The position numbers and the translations under genes were made by a program. Below the pieces are notes generated by a model. It saw nothing but the letters and a program-made list of their open reading frames with translations. It had not been told where the DNA came from and did not search any database. A DNA stretch of 64,000 bases from Sequoia sempervirens (taxonomy: Eukaryota > Streptophyta > Pinopsida > Cupressales > Cupressaceae). The DNA lies in contig VDFB02115009.1 of NCBI GenBank assembly GCA_007258455.2, positions 109,621 to 173,620 of the forward strand, in the 5' to 3' direction. This document shows, piece by piece, positions 48,383 to 60,345 of this stretch. The number at the start of each line of letters is the position of its first letter. Position 1 is the stretch's first letter.

Positions 48383-49102
48383 ATGGCAAAGGAAATCAGA
48401 GAAGCAACACAAAGAAATGCACTTTTCAAAACCACCTGCAAGTGTCAAGGTAAGATATGTACTGTAATGGTAGATTCTTGTAGCCTAGATAATACAGTAT
48501 CTCAGGAAATGGTTGAAAATTTGCATTTGGCAAGGTTTCCTCATGAATCACCCTAATATGTTTCTTGGTTGAATGGTGAGCATACTTTGTTGGTCAAAGA
48601 GCAATCTTGGGTTGAGTTTCAAATAGGTGCATATAAAGATAGAATCTTGTGTGATGTTGTGCCTATGAGTATATTCCATTTGATGTTTGGGATACCATTG
48701 TTATATAAAATATTTGATTTGTATGATGGAAGGAATAATAGCTATAAGATTGAGAAGGATGGGGTTAGTTTTAGATTAATTCCATTGGTGGAAAAGGATC
48801 AGGTACAGAGCAAGAAGGAAAGAGCCATAATGCAAGGCAGCAAAGAATTCATAATGCATGAGGAAGGAAAATGCAGTGAGAGTGCAGCCACTACTAAGAG
48901 GAAGAATGTTGAGATAGCAAGGATTGACAAGGATGTAATGATGAAGAGCAAAGAGGATGGTGAGTTGGTGATGAGATTTGAGAAAGAAAATATCAAGAGA
49001 GAATTCTTTATGGAGATGCAAGACGAGTCAAGAAAGCATGATGGAATTAAAGGAGAGATGGATTTTTTTCAAATGAAGGAAAAAGGAGGCGCAAGACAGT
49101 AA
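48383..49102 (+). pseudogene. Gypsy-type aspartic protease domain, single stop
   Basis: ATG at 48383 opens a frame of 240 codons with one TAA near 48556. It reads LFKTTCKCQGKICTVMVDSC, MVENLHLARFPH, VSWLNGEHTLLVKEQSWVEF, DRILCDVVPMSIFHLMFGIP, then a Lys/Glu-rich tail. This is the pepsin-like retroviral protease fold of plant Ty3/gypsy polyproteins, which would process gag-pol. The active site usually reads VDSGS; here it is VDSCS, so the catalytic Asp is kept but the following Gly is Cys. The flap-side box DVVPMxxxHLxxGxP is well kept. It starts 78 bases after the primer site with no gag in front, which is unusual. The tail lacks a zinc knuckle or RT. Confidence 0.75.
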
Positions 49103-50125
49103 AATGTTGTCACAATAGAGGTATGTAGATCTGATTCAAAGGTTTGTGAGAAATAAATTCATAGGGAAGAGACCCTGATAAGAGGAAAAACAAAGTTGAG
49201 TGCAAATGAGTTTCCTAAGGAAGGGAAATATGGGCCTACCAAGGTCACAATAAAAGAGGTATGTTGTCCATTGATTGGACAAGAAAAAGGAAAGCAACAG
49301 AAGTCTGATAATAAAGAAGATGGAAGGCAGCAAATGTTTGATGGAAAATAAAGTGGAAGACCTGACATCAAAGAGGTCTTAGAGGATAAAAGAATAAAGG
49401 CGGAGGAAAAAGGTGAAAGAAAAGAGAGTAAATGGACTAAGGTAAGTCGAGAAGGGCTTGTAAAGAGTGAAGAAATAATGGTGGGGGCAGTGATGTGTCC
49501 CTCGACAAGAAAATAAGATAGTGAGTAGTCAAGCACTGCTAGGATAGACGTATTTGAGTTAGAAAGTACAGAGATCATGAAGGCAGCAAGTCTGATGAAG
49601 GTTATGAAGGTGAAAGTTGCAGAGAGTCAAGGTAAAAGGCTAGTGAAAAAGTGCAAGATAGTTGAGGATGAAGACAAGAAAATAGAGAGCATGGTGAGAG
49701 AAGTACATTGTCCATTGATGGGACAAGAAGTTAATGAACCTAAGGATAAATAGATGGCAAGAGTAGAGAATCAAAAGCAAGACAAGATGGTAAAGAATAT
49801 TGTGAGCCAAGAAGAATGGAAAAGATTTGTGGATTAAGGAATTGTGAAGGCTAAGAGAAAGATGAAGGTTGTAGTCACCTTGAGAGGTGAAGATATGGAG
49901 GTAAAGAGGTTGAGGAAGGTCTCAATGTTGGAAGAGACTAATGATGTGATGTTGGCAGTGATTGGCCAAGAGAAGGCTAAAGAGAAAGTGTTTGTGAAGT
50001 CTCCAAATGAAGTGGAGAAGAAGGATAGTGTTGTGGTTAGGACAGAGAGTTGTCCTTGGATGGAAAAATTGGTTGAGGGGAATTATATGTTGCCATTACA
50101 GAGGTTGAAAAGGCTGATGGCATAG
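49103..50125 (+). pseudogene. Lys/Glu-rich region with recurring VxxCPLxGQEK motif
   Basis: Following the protease frame, plus-strand frames give highly charged text with a repeated block: VTIEVCRSDSK (about 49109), VTIKEVCCPLIGQEKGKQQK (about 49244), VMCPST (about 49498), VREVHCPLMGQEVNEP (about 49693), VMLAVIGQEKAKEK (about 49949), ESCPWMEKLVEG (about 50047). Spacing is 100-450 bases. The open part 49844-50125 keeps a frame. It looks like a decayed repetitive protein or spacer fused behind the protease. I know no family, and stops break it throughout. Confidence 0.45.
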
Positions 50126-50642
50126 AGCTTCAGAAGATGAAGATGGTTGTGAAGAAAAAGGGTAAGAGGCAAGGAGTGAAGGAGATCTTTTGTTACTTCC
50201 TTGTTTTGCTAATTCTTTTGATGGAAGTCAACCAAGGGTCAAGATGAAAGAAGACAAAGTGAGAGCTCTTTTGCAGTGAATGAGAAGGACAAGGTGGAAG
50301 CAAATGGATGAAGCTAGTGAAGAAAAATTAGAGCATGGAGATGCAGATCCAAGTTGACAAGGCAAGAAGAGGACTATATTGCATGGACAAGTTCAAGCCA
50401 AAGGTAAAGATGAATATCAAGGTGAAGCACTTACAAGGACCGAAAGGAGCATCAAGAGTTGAAGACCAAAGATTTGTTGCAAGTTCAAGAGTTGAAGACT
50501 TCCAAGGGACTTGGAAAGATTTCATGGTCGAGTGAATGGTGCAGAGCACCTTGTTGCTCCATTAGATGAAACGAGTCTAGTTAGGCCTATTAGTCATGAT
50601 AATGTTAAATAAAGCCATGTTAAGCAATTTTGTAATGTTTTT

Positions 50643-52031
50643 TGGTCTCTTGAGTCATTGTGGGGTCATTAGGAAAAATGTTACAAAATTGCTAAATGTT
50701 GTCATGTGAAATATTGTAAAAGTGCAAAATTTGAAAAGTGGAGGGAAGCCCAACGGTCATGGGAAGTTGTAAGGTAGTTTTAGGCATTGGTAGGTGTTTT
50801 TTTAGATATAAATAAGTGGTAAACTTGATGTGGATGGGGGTTGAAGAATTTGGAAGGAGAAATTCAATAAAATAACTCTATTTTCAATCATTTTCTATGT
50901 AAATTCTTCACTTACATCCTGTGTACGGTTTCGTACAAGGTGCTATAAATTTTATATGCATTTGAATTGTTATATATAGGATTTGGAATCATTTTAAATT
51001 TGATTTGAGGGCTTTATATTAAGTTTCAATCATTTGGAAGTTTGATTGCTACAAGAGGTATGAAAATAGGGGTTTGAGGTTTTGAGGGGTAAAATGTATT
51101 AACAAGCCATTCCACCTTTCTGTACATGTTGTATCTTGGTGGAATGGGCCTGATTAGTTTAAAAGTAGGTGTAGGAGCTATAATTTAAGGTTGGAAAATT
51201 CTTTCAAAGAGTTTCTTCACGCTGCCCTATTGAAAGTTCAGAATTAAGGCTTAGGAACAAGGCTAGGGTTGATGAATTGAAGAAATTGTTTGAGAACTAG
51301 AAAGAACCTAATCGAATTAGTGTGAGTAGGTGTATTTTGATATGTTTTGAAGGTTTGCAAGGTCAAGAGGGGTCAAATATGAGATATGGCACAAAACCCT
51401 AGTTGAACCAAGTAGGAAAAGGGGTGAATTTGAGTGGTTTTACAAAGGAAGTGTGTGAGTTCTTAGAGGGAAATACTATTAGGTGGTCAATTAAGCTTGT
51501 GCAAGAAGAATAAGGAATGTTGGAAGTGGTTTCAAGTTTGGAAGAGGTCCAGTGATTGGTTTTTAAATAAACCCTTGTCAATTTTGAGAAAAGAGAGGTT
51601 TTTGAGAAAGTGGGTCTTAGTGAGCGATTTGTGGCTCAAAAGATAGAGAATTTATGGTTTGGAAGTCTATTTGGGGAATTTCAATTGGTTTCTTGGGTTA
51701 TTTGCAAGATTAAAGGGGTATCTTTGTAAAAGAGGCCTAATTCAAGGCCAAGGTCAGCACAGAAGACAAGATTTGAAGTTGATGTTTCAAAGGAGTTGCA
51801 CAAGTTTCTGAGGCATGTGATAACATGTCTTAATGGGTGTCTGATTGTGTTGGGAGATGGTTGGTTTTGAGGATTGGAAGTAAGTTTGGTTCAATTTTTT
51901 AGGTCTACAGACCTAGTAGAGAAGAGAGCTTGTGTGAAGAAGTGCCCTTGTGAGGGTTTGAAGTTTTCAATACTTGTTGATCAGTGTTGGATTGGTGTTG
52001 TTTGTGTTGGAATCCTCCTTGATTACTAGCA
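50643..52031 (+). repeat. Element C 3' LTR
   Basis: About 1,389 bp, ending ACTAGCA. It aligns along its length with 46898-48291. Sequence just before it (GCAATTTTGTAATGTTTTT) is not purine-rich, so the start is approximate. Confidence 0.8.
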
Positions 52032-52777
52032 GCTTTGGGTGATGCTACAATGGTAGGCCACTATAGATAGTATTGGATCATATAATTGATTTCTTTTGTT
52101 GTGCCTTTGAGTGTTCTGAGGTGAGTTTCCAATTGGGATTGGACATTAGCACATTTATTTAAACTTCATTCATCTTACTTTTCTAGAATTTTGCTTGTAT
52201 CTCTTGTTTGATCTTATTCATTTTCATGTTGGGATCTTATAACAATTCATCTATCATCATATTCAGTTGTCTCGAAGGTGCCTGAGTAGGATCGCCCTTC
52301 AAATGAGAAAATTTTCCCTAAATGTCCTTCACCATGTCTTCTAGTTGTTCAACATTCTCTACATGTTGTTTCAAGATTTCATCCTAGGTTGTCTGATGAA
52401 ATATGTCTCCTAATTGAAATTTTTGTAGTAGTGAGATGTTCCCAATATTTACTTGTGTTCCCACCATCGCTAGTTAGAGTAATTAGGGAGATGCTACTAT
52501 GTGTATGTGTTGCTACTAATTTACCAAGTTCTTTATAGGCTACATGAGATAAGGGGTTGAAGATGAAGGTGCCTTAGTCCGAGGAGGCAGAGTCTATTGA
52601 CGAGGTGTCATATTTTGCTTCTTCCTCATACATTTGTTTGTATGCCTCTTTAGTAGCTTTTTTTTTATTAGCCCTTGCACTTTTTGTGTGATCTCTAGTT
52701 TTTCTAGCATGAGTTTGTCCAAGTGATGCTTAGACTGGAGTTCTTTTGCTTGCAACCCCATAGTTTACCTTTTCTCT
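52032..52777. other. C-terminal debris of the next minus-strand ORF, or spacer
   Basis: On the minus strand, short Lys/Glu/Ser-rich pieces (for example KKKATKEAYKQMYEEEAKYD, about 52690-52630) continue the ORF that starts at 54474, with many stops. Nothing else recognised. Confidence 0.4.
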
Positions 52778-54474
52778 CTAGATTTTGAGTACAACAACTA
52801 TCTGTTCTGGTAGTTTTCTCATGAACTCTTCTAATGTGAGTTGGGATGCTATCATGTATCTAATTAGTGCCCTTTTTATGGTTTGCTTGTTGACTAGAGG
52901 CATTTTGTAGTACATTTGTAGAGTTCTAGTGAAGATTTTATGCTCAAACAATGCTCCATACAACTGATCTTCATCTATTAGTGAGATTGATAGGCTTTCC
53001 AATCTAGAAGAGGTCTCTAATTTTATCTCTTGTTCCTCCTTTGTTTCTGATTGAGGGTCTACCTCTCTTTTTGCTTGTTTCTTTCTTGCCTTCTTCTCTA
53101 CACTCATATGTAACAAAGCCTTTGTTGCTTCTTTTTCTTGGAGAGATTTCTTCGGTGTTCTCTCTAATTTCCTCTTTCGTGATTGGGTGCTTTCGGATTC
53201 GATGGAGGATGGGGCTTTTGTCTGGAATCTTCCAGAGCTTCTAGGAGTGAATTTGGGTGCTTCTTTGGGCTCCTTTGTATCCTTTGAAGGTACTTTTGCT
53301 TGTTCTTTCCCTTTTTATACATCTTTCTCCTTAGCTACGAACTCCATATATTATTTTGCAGTGGGATGTCTATCTGCCTTAGTATCCTTTGGCAAGCTAA
53401 GCAACAGGTGACATAGGACTCTAATTCTGCATCTAAAATCTTGTATGGTAGTGGTGGAATCCATGAAGTCATGGGCTCCACTGCTTTTATCATTGAAAAA
53501 TCTTTATCTACCAAGAATACAATTGATTCTAGGTACTTTTGTACCATATTTTAAGATACTCTCCACCGATTTTTTATCTATTTTTGGAACATTTTAAAAT
53601 ACCCACCAAATACTTGAATGTAAGTCAGTTTGGCTGAAAACACTTTCACATAATCTTGGATCTATGTTGCTACCGGTTTGGTTTGGTCCCATTCCTTTCT
53701 AGCAAACTGAGGAAATTGGTTCATAAGGTAGAATGTAAGACAGATAAGCAAAGTACCATACTGAAAATTGCATCCCGATTATTTTGTTCGAGTTGCATTC
53801 TCGAGGAGCTCCATTCAAAGGACTTCACAAAGGTCGAAGTCTTTTCCTTGGGTGACAATCTGATATGCGGTGTGGATGGCAACGATAGTGGTAAACCTTT
53901 CCCAATTTGTATAATAGACCTTATACGCGATAACCTTTGTGGCATACTTCACCCCAAGGTCGGTAATATTGGTGGTATCAAGGCTTTTGCCATCAAAAGT
54001 AGCACCAATGAGTTTAGTGACCTCAGCGTACTTGATGACATTCTTTGGTAGAATTTCCCCTTGTGTGAGCAACCCGATAGTGGCCTGGAAGGCCTCCTTT
54101 GTGAAGCGGTGGGGCTTGTCCAAGTATAAATAATCATGTAATCTACTGAAGACCAGTCAGATCCATTCCTCCTCTTTAGCGAAGTTCGGAAAGTCTTTCC
54201 ATACGTCCAGCTTCTTCTCTGCAATCTGGGCATGGTTGCGTAGGTATGAATTGGTTCCAGGTTGTAGTAGGGTTGCCCTTAGATCTTCAAACTTGGAGTG
54301 TTCAAATTCTACTAGGGGTGCATGGATATATTTATTGATGTCCTCCGTGTAAATTACGTCATTTGGCACTCTTGAGAATGCACCATTTGGATCTACTGCC
54401 ATCGTTTTATAGGGAAATTTCTTATAGTTAGGCTGTGGTTTCTTTGTGAGGGCAATGGGAGTAAGAGTGGTCAT
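52778..54474 (-). pseudogene. Second unknown repeat-associated ORF, at least 560 codons
   Basis: It starts at an ATG at 54474 (MTTLTPIALTKKPQPNYKKF), then AFSRVPNDVIYTEDINKYIH, WKDFPNFAKEEEWI and a stop. It continues as DKPHRFTKEAFQATIGLLTQ, GATFDGKSLDTTNITDLGVK, YATKVIAYKVYYTNWERFTT. After frameshifts near 53815-53330 comes a basic and acidic tail EKKARKKQAKREVDPQSETK and LVNKQTIKRALIRYMIASQL to 52778. The architecture (globular N-terminal part, charged helical C-terminal part) resembles repetitive plant-transposon ORFs of the plant-mobile or putative plant transposon type, but I cannot place it in a named domain. It lies downstream of and on the same strand as the gypsy gag-protease at 55457-58388, so it may be that element's extra ORF. 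Confidence 0.5.
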
Positions 54475-55456
54475 GATTACGAGCTTGTATTATAGGTAGG
54501 GAATGCTAGCTAGGGTTTGCAGAAAAGCGAAATTGTAATTGAGTGAATGAGCTTCATGGTAGCACAAGAGTGAAGTGAGTATAAGGGTCGCGTTAGGGTC
54601 TTTCTATAGAATTTTTGGGTGGAGCTCATTAATTACTGTAGCTATTTCTATTCATTTCCGACCTTTTTCTTCCCATTGAGTTTCTATGGCTAACTTTTCC
54701 CATAGTATTATTTTACCTACCTAAAGTCTACAATGGTACACTATAATAGATTATAATATGATTTTTAAGAGTTTTAGTCTATGGTTATGTAGTTTGTACT
54801 ATTTTTATTACGTCTTTGTTACCTGTCCATTCGGTGTTGTTCCAATGTCTATTCTGAATAGCCATGTGTTGTATTTTCTAGGTTTTAGCGATTGGGATGT
54901 CTTTTATTTGTAGTTCCTGATATATTTATGGTTGTAATGTTTCCTTATTCTCAGATGTGGTATGATCCAGTGTTGTATATTTGGAATCCATGAAGCCTTT
55001 CCTCCATGTAATTTTTGTAGTATCTATTTATTCCTTAGTGTCTTCTATCTAGGGAAATAGATCCTCATATTCCAGTGACAATTCAATAATTGATTCTTCC
55101 CAATAGTCTCCTATTTTAGAGTTTTTCAAGCTTTCCATCCATTCTCTGATGTGATTTTGAACCATGACAACTCAACGGAATCCATAAACTCTCTGGGATA
55201 TTAACTCTAATTCATTTTGCATCCATGCCTCTAAGACTTCGTCACTATTTGTGCTACACTCATCACTATTCAATTCCAATTCTCCTTCCTTATTTGGATT
55301 TTCTTTGTCCCCTTCTTCATCCAAAAGTTTAGAAATATAGATTTTTTATGTCTTCCCCTTCATTGTCCTATATTACTTCTATATAAGATCTATCATCTGG
55401 TTCTCCTAATGGAATATGTAAACTCTGGTAGCATTTGCAAATGAAATTTCTTCTTT
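54475..55456 (-). other. Spacer after the gypsy protease, acidic linker then non-coding
   Basis: From 55340 to 55040 the minus strand reads an acidic linker (KENPNKEGELELNSDECSTN, EAWMQNELELISQRVYGF) that continues the polyprotein. After that no RT motif follows, and the remainder to 54475 looks non-coding. Confidence 0.5.
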
Positions 55457-58388
55457 CTAGGAATCTACTATGCCATAAACATTAACAAACCATCTTAATC
55501 CAAGTAATGCCCTGAAGGTATTAAACGGTTCTTTCATTTCGACCACTTCAAAATCAACTAATTGTTTTATCCCCTTAACATTTGCTTCAACATTCTTCCA
55601 ATTTCCTAAGGTTTGCATTTTAGAACCATCAACATGACTTATGTTCTTTGGTGTTTTTACTAGCTTAGGTCTTCCTAATTTCTCCCATGTGGTGGATGGA
55701 ATGATATTCATATTAGCACCCAAATCTACCATGACATATTTTACTTTATGATCATTCAATTGTACATTTATCAATAATGGACCATTCTTCTAGTTTCATT
55801 CCTCTAATAACTAATTGACTTGTTTTTGTTTGTTCCAATATTTTCCCCATTGCTTTAATTTAGCTACTAGATTTTTTTGCCTAGCCAGGGATGCAAGCTC
55901 TTTTGACATTTTAACTTCTTATTTTGTGAAGCAACCTACTTCTTTTTGTTGTTGCATTATATCTTATTTGGCCTGCTTAACCACCTTGTCATGTTTTTTA
56001 TTAAGTTGGAAGTATTTTGGTTCCTCACCTTCTTCTTCTTCTAAACTATAATATTCTTTGTATGCTTCTTCTATTGTTGGCTTCTTATTTTTACTAATAT
56101 CAGCATCTTTCCTAGTGACAACATTTGCTTTCTTATTTCCTTTGGTTTTCTTTTTCTTCTTATTATCTATAGCTAACTCTTCTCCAGAGTGTTCTTTTGT
56201 AGAAGTCTCTAAAGTCCACAAATCCATTCTATGATAGCCTCGAACTCCTTGTGATACTTTCCGAATTACTTTTGCACCTCTTTTTAGCTCATCACTTCGG
56301 GATGGTTGATTATCCTCTCGGTTTTGATAGAATGTTCTAGTGACTGCACATTGAAACATTGTATGATCGTCTTGACCATAAAAAGTGCATTTCGGTTTCT
56401 TCTCTGCCCAACATTCTAATGCGTAACCCATTTTTTAACAGTTAAAGCAGTTTGCATCAGTTCTTCTTTTGTCGGTCTGACCTCTTCCTCTATAGCTAAA
56501 TTGTTGACTGTCCTCTTGGTATCCCGCTTGTTGATTGTTTTGCATGGCACCTGTGTTTTGGTTATCCTGCCAAGGTGGTATCTAGTATTTGGTATCACTA
56601 TTTTCATCGGTACTGTAATTGTGATTGTAACAACATTGAGTTCTATAATTCCCTTAGTTTCCTCCATTTTGGATTGGAGGTATGTTCTTTGAATAGTATT
56701 TTGTTAGATGTATGTCCCATTCTTGGAAGATAGCACAATACATAGAGGTAGTTTGATTGTTTTCACTGCAACCAAAGTCTTTTCTGCTCTATCCTTGGGG
56801 CATTCGTTTTGGATGTGTCCTTCCCTTTTGCAATACGTCACCAAATTCTATCAGGTTGACTAGGTTCACTAGCCTTGATTTCCTATTGTATGACCAACTT
56901 CTGGACCTTCACTTGTAAATCTTTTAGGATTTCAGCACTTTTATCTTTTTTTGGTTTCCTCCATGGTTGAGCTTCAATCTAGTATGCCATAGTGATTAGG
57001 TCAGTATATTTATCAAAGAATCTTCCATTTAATCCAGATTTGATGTCCTTTCATAATCTGTAAATAAACCATTCAATCTTATGTTTCTCTATTAAAGGTT
57101 CCTCCAACTTCCTGTTTACTTTAAACTTTTTATCATAATTTTCAACTAATTCCTTTTCTCCTTGTGTCAGGTTTCTCATCTGAGTAACACTCTTGGTTGG
57201 AACTTTCGATGTCCCAACGTTAGCTAAGAATTTTTTCCATACTTCCTCCCATGTAGCTTTATGTTGTGGATAATTCTTCATATGCCATCCCAATTCTTCT
57301 TTTCTTAGTGACCCTACACAATCTAGTAACTTGTTCTTATCTTCATCTTTACCTAATTTCTCCCATATGGATTCTAGAAGGAATAAATGTTCTAGTGCTT
57401 TGGTGGTGTCTATTCCGGAAACAAGGATTTTCACTATGGTATCCATGTCATCTGAACCTTGTCCTGGATGTTGTGTCTTCCTAGTCTTGTATGTTGGTTT
57501 CTTTGTCGGTTTAGTTTCCTTCTTAATATTATTCTAGGGCTTATTTTCTCTGCCCTTATCTCTCACAAGTTTGATGTCAAAGTGATCTTCTCCTAATATC
57601 TCACTCCAAGAGGTATCCTGCTCTTTCCTCTTATTTTTTCTCTTGCTTCTCCTCTTTCTAATTTTGTAACTCTTGTGCTACAACTCTTCTACTTTTAGAC
57701 CTTAATGGGGATGAGTCCCAATCTGGGGGTTGTGACTCTTCATAACTTATTTTCATCTTTTTGTTAGTAAACGTCATTTGATTAGTTAGTGGCCTATTCT
57801 CTTCACCCTTGATTTCTTCTTCCCCTTTATATTCTTCTTCTTCCTTTATTAATTTGCTTATGCTTTTATTAATTATTTTTTCTAAATAATCATCATTCAC
57901 TATAGGACTTTATCCGAAGTTTGTAGGAACTCCTTACAAATGTCATCTAGTTAATTGTAATTTCGTCTGTCCAATTTGTTTTTAGGGTTTAGTGAAGGTT
58001 CTGCCAAAGTAGGAGCCTTTGTACAACTTTCCTTTGTCGACAAGCTTTTGTGTTCCTAATTGTGCATTAACTTTTCAAAACTGCTTGAAAGCCTTCTAAT
58101 TCCTTTTAGTAACAAACTTATCTTCTCTAGTGTCTTCTCATTTTTCTTCCTACTATCTTTTCTTATTTTGACGGCAACACCCACATTGGCGTGCTCAACA
58201 GCACCCCCAATGGCATGCTCTAATCTTGACTTTGTTGATAATTTGATTCTTCTTCTATGTTTCTATTCTCTTTCTAATACGTGTCTTTGTCTCTTCTCTT
58301 CTTTGTTAGGGCAAGCCATTTTCTCTTTCCTTTGCAAGTCAATTTGTTCTTTACTCTCTTGTAAATTTCTTTTATCTATTTTGGCCAT
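55457..58388 (-). pseudogene. Ty3/gypsy gag-protease without RT or integrase
   Basis: Start ATG at 58388-58386 (MAKIDKRNLQESKEQIDLQR). The N-terminal part is charged to about 57660. The gag core at 57446-57051 includes LEHLFLLESIWEKLG, KATWEEVWKKFLANVG and LTQGEKELVENYDKKFKVNR, the usual gypsy gag helices. The zinc knuckle CTFYGQDDHTMFQC (about 56392-56351) has Tyr for the second Cys. Protease (55774-55457): VMVDLGANMNIIPSTTWEKL, where VDTGASxNIIP is expected (Thr to Leu, Ser to Asn); the Asp is retained. The C-terminal region is ALLGLRWFVNVYGIVDS. Stops and frameshifts occur, notably at 57000-56670. RT should follow below 55400 but does not, so this is either a deleted element or a gag-protease-only family. 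Confidence 0.8.
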
Positions 58389-58656
58389 GGGTGTTTAAGA
58401 TTTGGTATTGCATTACTCCTATATTGTGTCGCGTGGTAGTTATTCAATAGATTTCATTAATAGTCACATCTTTTCATAGGTCTCTCTAGACCTTTTCCCC
58501 CTTTCTGTTTCCCATCCCCTTGGTGCCTAACCCCCTCTCACAAGGCAGACGTCGAGAAGATGAAATTTGTATTGATTATATATGTTTTTTCATTTGTTGT
58601 CTTAGTCCAGTAAAAGTTTTAGAAATTGGAAAATTTTCTAATAAGCCTCAACAAAA

Positions 58657-58706
58657 CCTAACTAGGGTCCTGACAACGAAACCTAACTAGGGTCCTGACA
58701 ACGAAA
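58657..58706. repeat. Perfect 25 bp tandem duplication
   Basis: CCTAACTAGGGTCCTGACAA plus CGAAA at 58657-58681 is repeated exactly at 58682-58706. It is a short recent duplication in otherwise unassigned DNA just beyond the gag start. Confidence 0.92.
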
Positions 58707-59290
58707 CCAGTGTTAGCAAGAAATATGAGGGGATACAAACCAAAGTTTTGTTCCCAAAAGATCTTTGCTAGTTGTAGTCTATAAACCTAGAGTAGATCCT
58801 ATTGAGGCGATACAAGAAGGTATTCTAAATCCAAGATTAGTTGTAATTCAAAATAAAATAGCATACATACGCAAGATAGATCAAAATCCAAAGTCTTTTA
58901 TATTCAATATATCAATAATCATCCATTGCATCTCTTATATCCTTGTAATAGTCAATACACTATTGTATCTTCTATTGCTTTCTATGTACTACTATTGGTG
59001 AATAGATCTTCCTCCTTACTTATATTTACAATTGGGACTTGGTCTTTAGATAGTATCCCTAAATTACTTTTTATCTTCCTAAACTTATATTCCAAAATAT
59101 TCTTTCCAATTAGCTATTACATATCTCAAGACAGGTATTTGTATATTGTTTTTTGGCTAATACACACACACACAAACAAACACTAAGAGGTATCTCTCAA
59201 TGCTTTTTAGATTGTACATTTAAGATATCTATATTGAGCATTATCATAGTTCACGTTATTAAATTTCCACAATCCATAATAATCTGAGAA
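58707..59290. other. Unassigned stretch
   Basis: AT-rich. It includes a short (AC)n/(AAAC)n run at about 59161-59183. No gene or element end recognised. Confidence 0.4.
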
Positions 59291-59326
59291 GCATATTTCT
59301 GGATTAGATTGTGTAAGCTTTTTTTA

Positions 59327-59369
59327 GATCAACGTTTCGGATCACACTCCGTGATCCATCATCAGGATA
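59327..59369 (-). ncRNA. Hammerhead-type ribozyme core, left arm
   Basis: On the minus strand: stem I side TATC, CTGATGA (59365-59359), one extra T, stem GGATCAC/GTGATCC (59357-59351 with 59345-59339) around loop GGAGT, GAAA (59338-59335), C, then GTT with predicted cleavage after the second T, and GATC as the other stem I side. Stem III is only the self-complementary ACGT, as in minimal hammerheads that act as dimers. The extra T after CTGATGA is a deviation. Confidence 0.6.
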
Positions 59370-59602
59370 GAGAGCTCAAGGAGATGAAAGTAGTTTGTTG
59401 CAAATTTAACAAGCAGCAAAAGAGGCGTAAAGATGAAAGAGGAAAGATGTCTGTACTAAAGAGGGGAGGAAAGATTAAATGAATAAATAATTTCCTTTAC
59501 TCTCTCACTTTTTATTCATATTTATTTAATTTCTCCATGCACTCTTCCATCTTGTTAATTTATCATAACTAATTCTTCATGATCAATATATTTTAAGTAT
59601 CT

Positions 59603-59763
59603 AAATTGATTAATATATTTAATCATCCAAATAGATTAATACATTTAAATTACCCAAATAGATTAATCTACTTAAATTATTCAAATAGATTAACATACTT
59701 AACTTATTTAAATAGATTAATATATTTAAACCTTTCAAATATATTAACCTATTTAAATATTTC
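59603..59763. repeat. 27 bp AT-rich minisatellite, six units
   Basis: AAATAGATTAA-like starts at 59603 (variant), 59629, 59656, 59683, 59710 and 59737, with steps of 26 or 27 bases. Related text reappears near 60094-60200. It lies between the hammerhead arms. An open frame through it is an artefact of the repeat. Confidence 0.85.
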
Positions 59764-60345
59764 ATTTTTATTTTATAATTCAAATAAATCAATCTATTTA
59801 AATATAATCATCTAACTAAATAATGTTAATTGAATTATTAAAATAGGAATATAATAAATCTAATTGACCTTCCATCTTCATAACAATTTACTTCTAAATC
59901 ATTTAAACATATTAATCTATTGAAAGATTTCATTCTTTTAATAATTCAAACATATCAACATATTTAAATATAATCATCTATCTAAACAATTTCTATAGTA
60001 TTATTTATATAGGAATATTAGAAATCTTGATAAATATTAACAGGTTAATTTTTTAAATTATCTAATTTTATATAGATTGTATTCAAAACTATCTAAATTG
60101 ATTAACACATTTAATCATCCAAATAGATTAATAAATTAATAGATTAAAACATATCAATATATTTAAATTACTAAATTGATTGATACATTTAAATAGATTA
60201 ATACATTAATATATAATCTTTATTTTTTGGTAATTTCTTTCCTCCCATCTCTTGGGCCTTGGGCCATCTTTCCCTCTTTCATCTTTCTGCCTCTTTTTAT
60301 ACATGTTGGGTCTGCAACAAACTACTTTCATCTCCTTGAGCTCTC

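Larger units (their letters stand above)
46898..52031 (+). mobile_element. LTR element C: gypsy-type protease only, plus a lysine-rich region
   Basis: Direct repeats of about 1.39 kb (46898-48291 and 50643-52031) share GTCATTAGGAAAAATGTTAC near the start and TTGTGTTGGAA(G/T)CCTCCTTGATT near the end, and differ by about 5% by eye. A canonical primer site TGGTATCAGAGC (48294-48305) follows the left LTR. The interior of 2.35 kb has only a gypsy-like protease and a charged repeat-rich stretch: no gag core, RT or integrase. No clean target duplication or polypurine tract was found, so the exact starts of the LTRs may be off by some tens of bases. Confidence 0.85.

Noticed and set aside
49159..49578. 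139-codon Ser/Leu-rich minus-strand frame
   Set aside because: Antisense shadow of the Lys/Glu-rich plus-strand region of element C.
59600..59815. 69-codon Asn/Leu/Tyr-rich open frame
   Set aside because: It runs through the 27 bp AT minisatellite and has no independent support.
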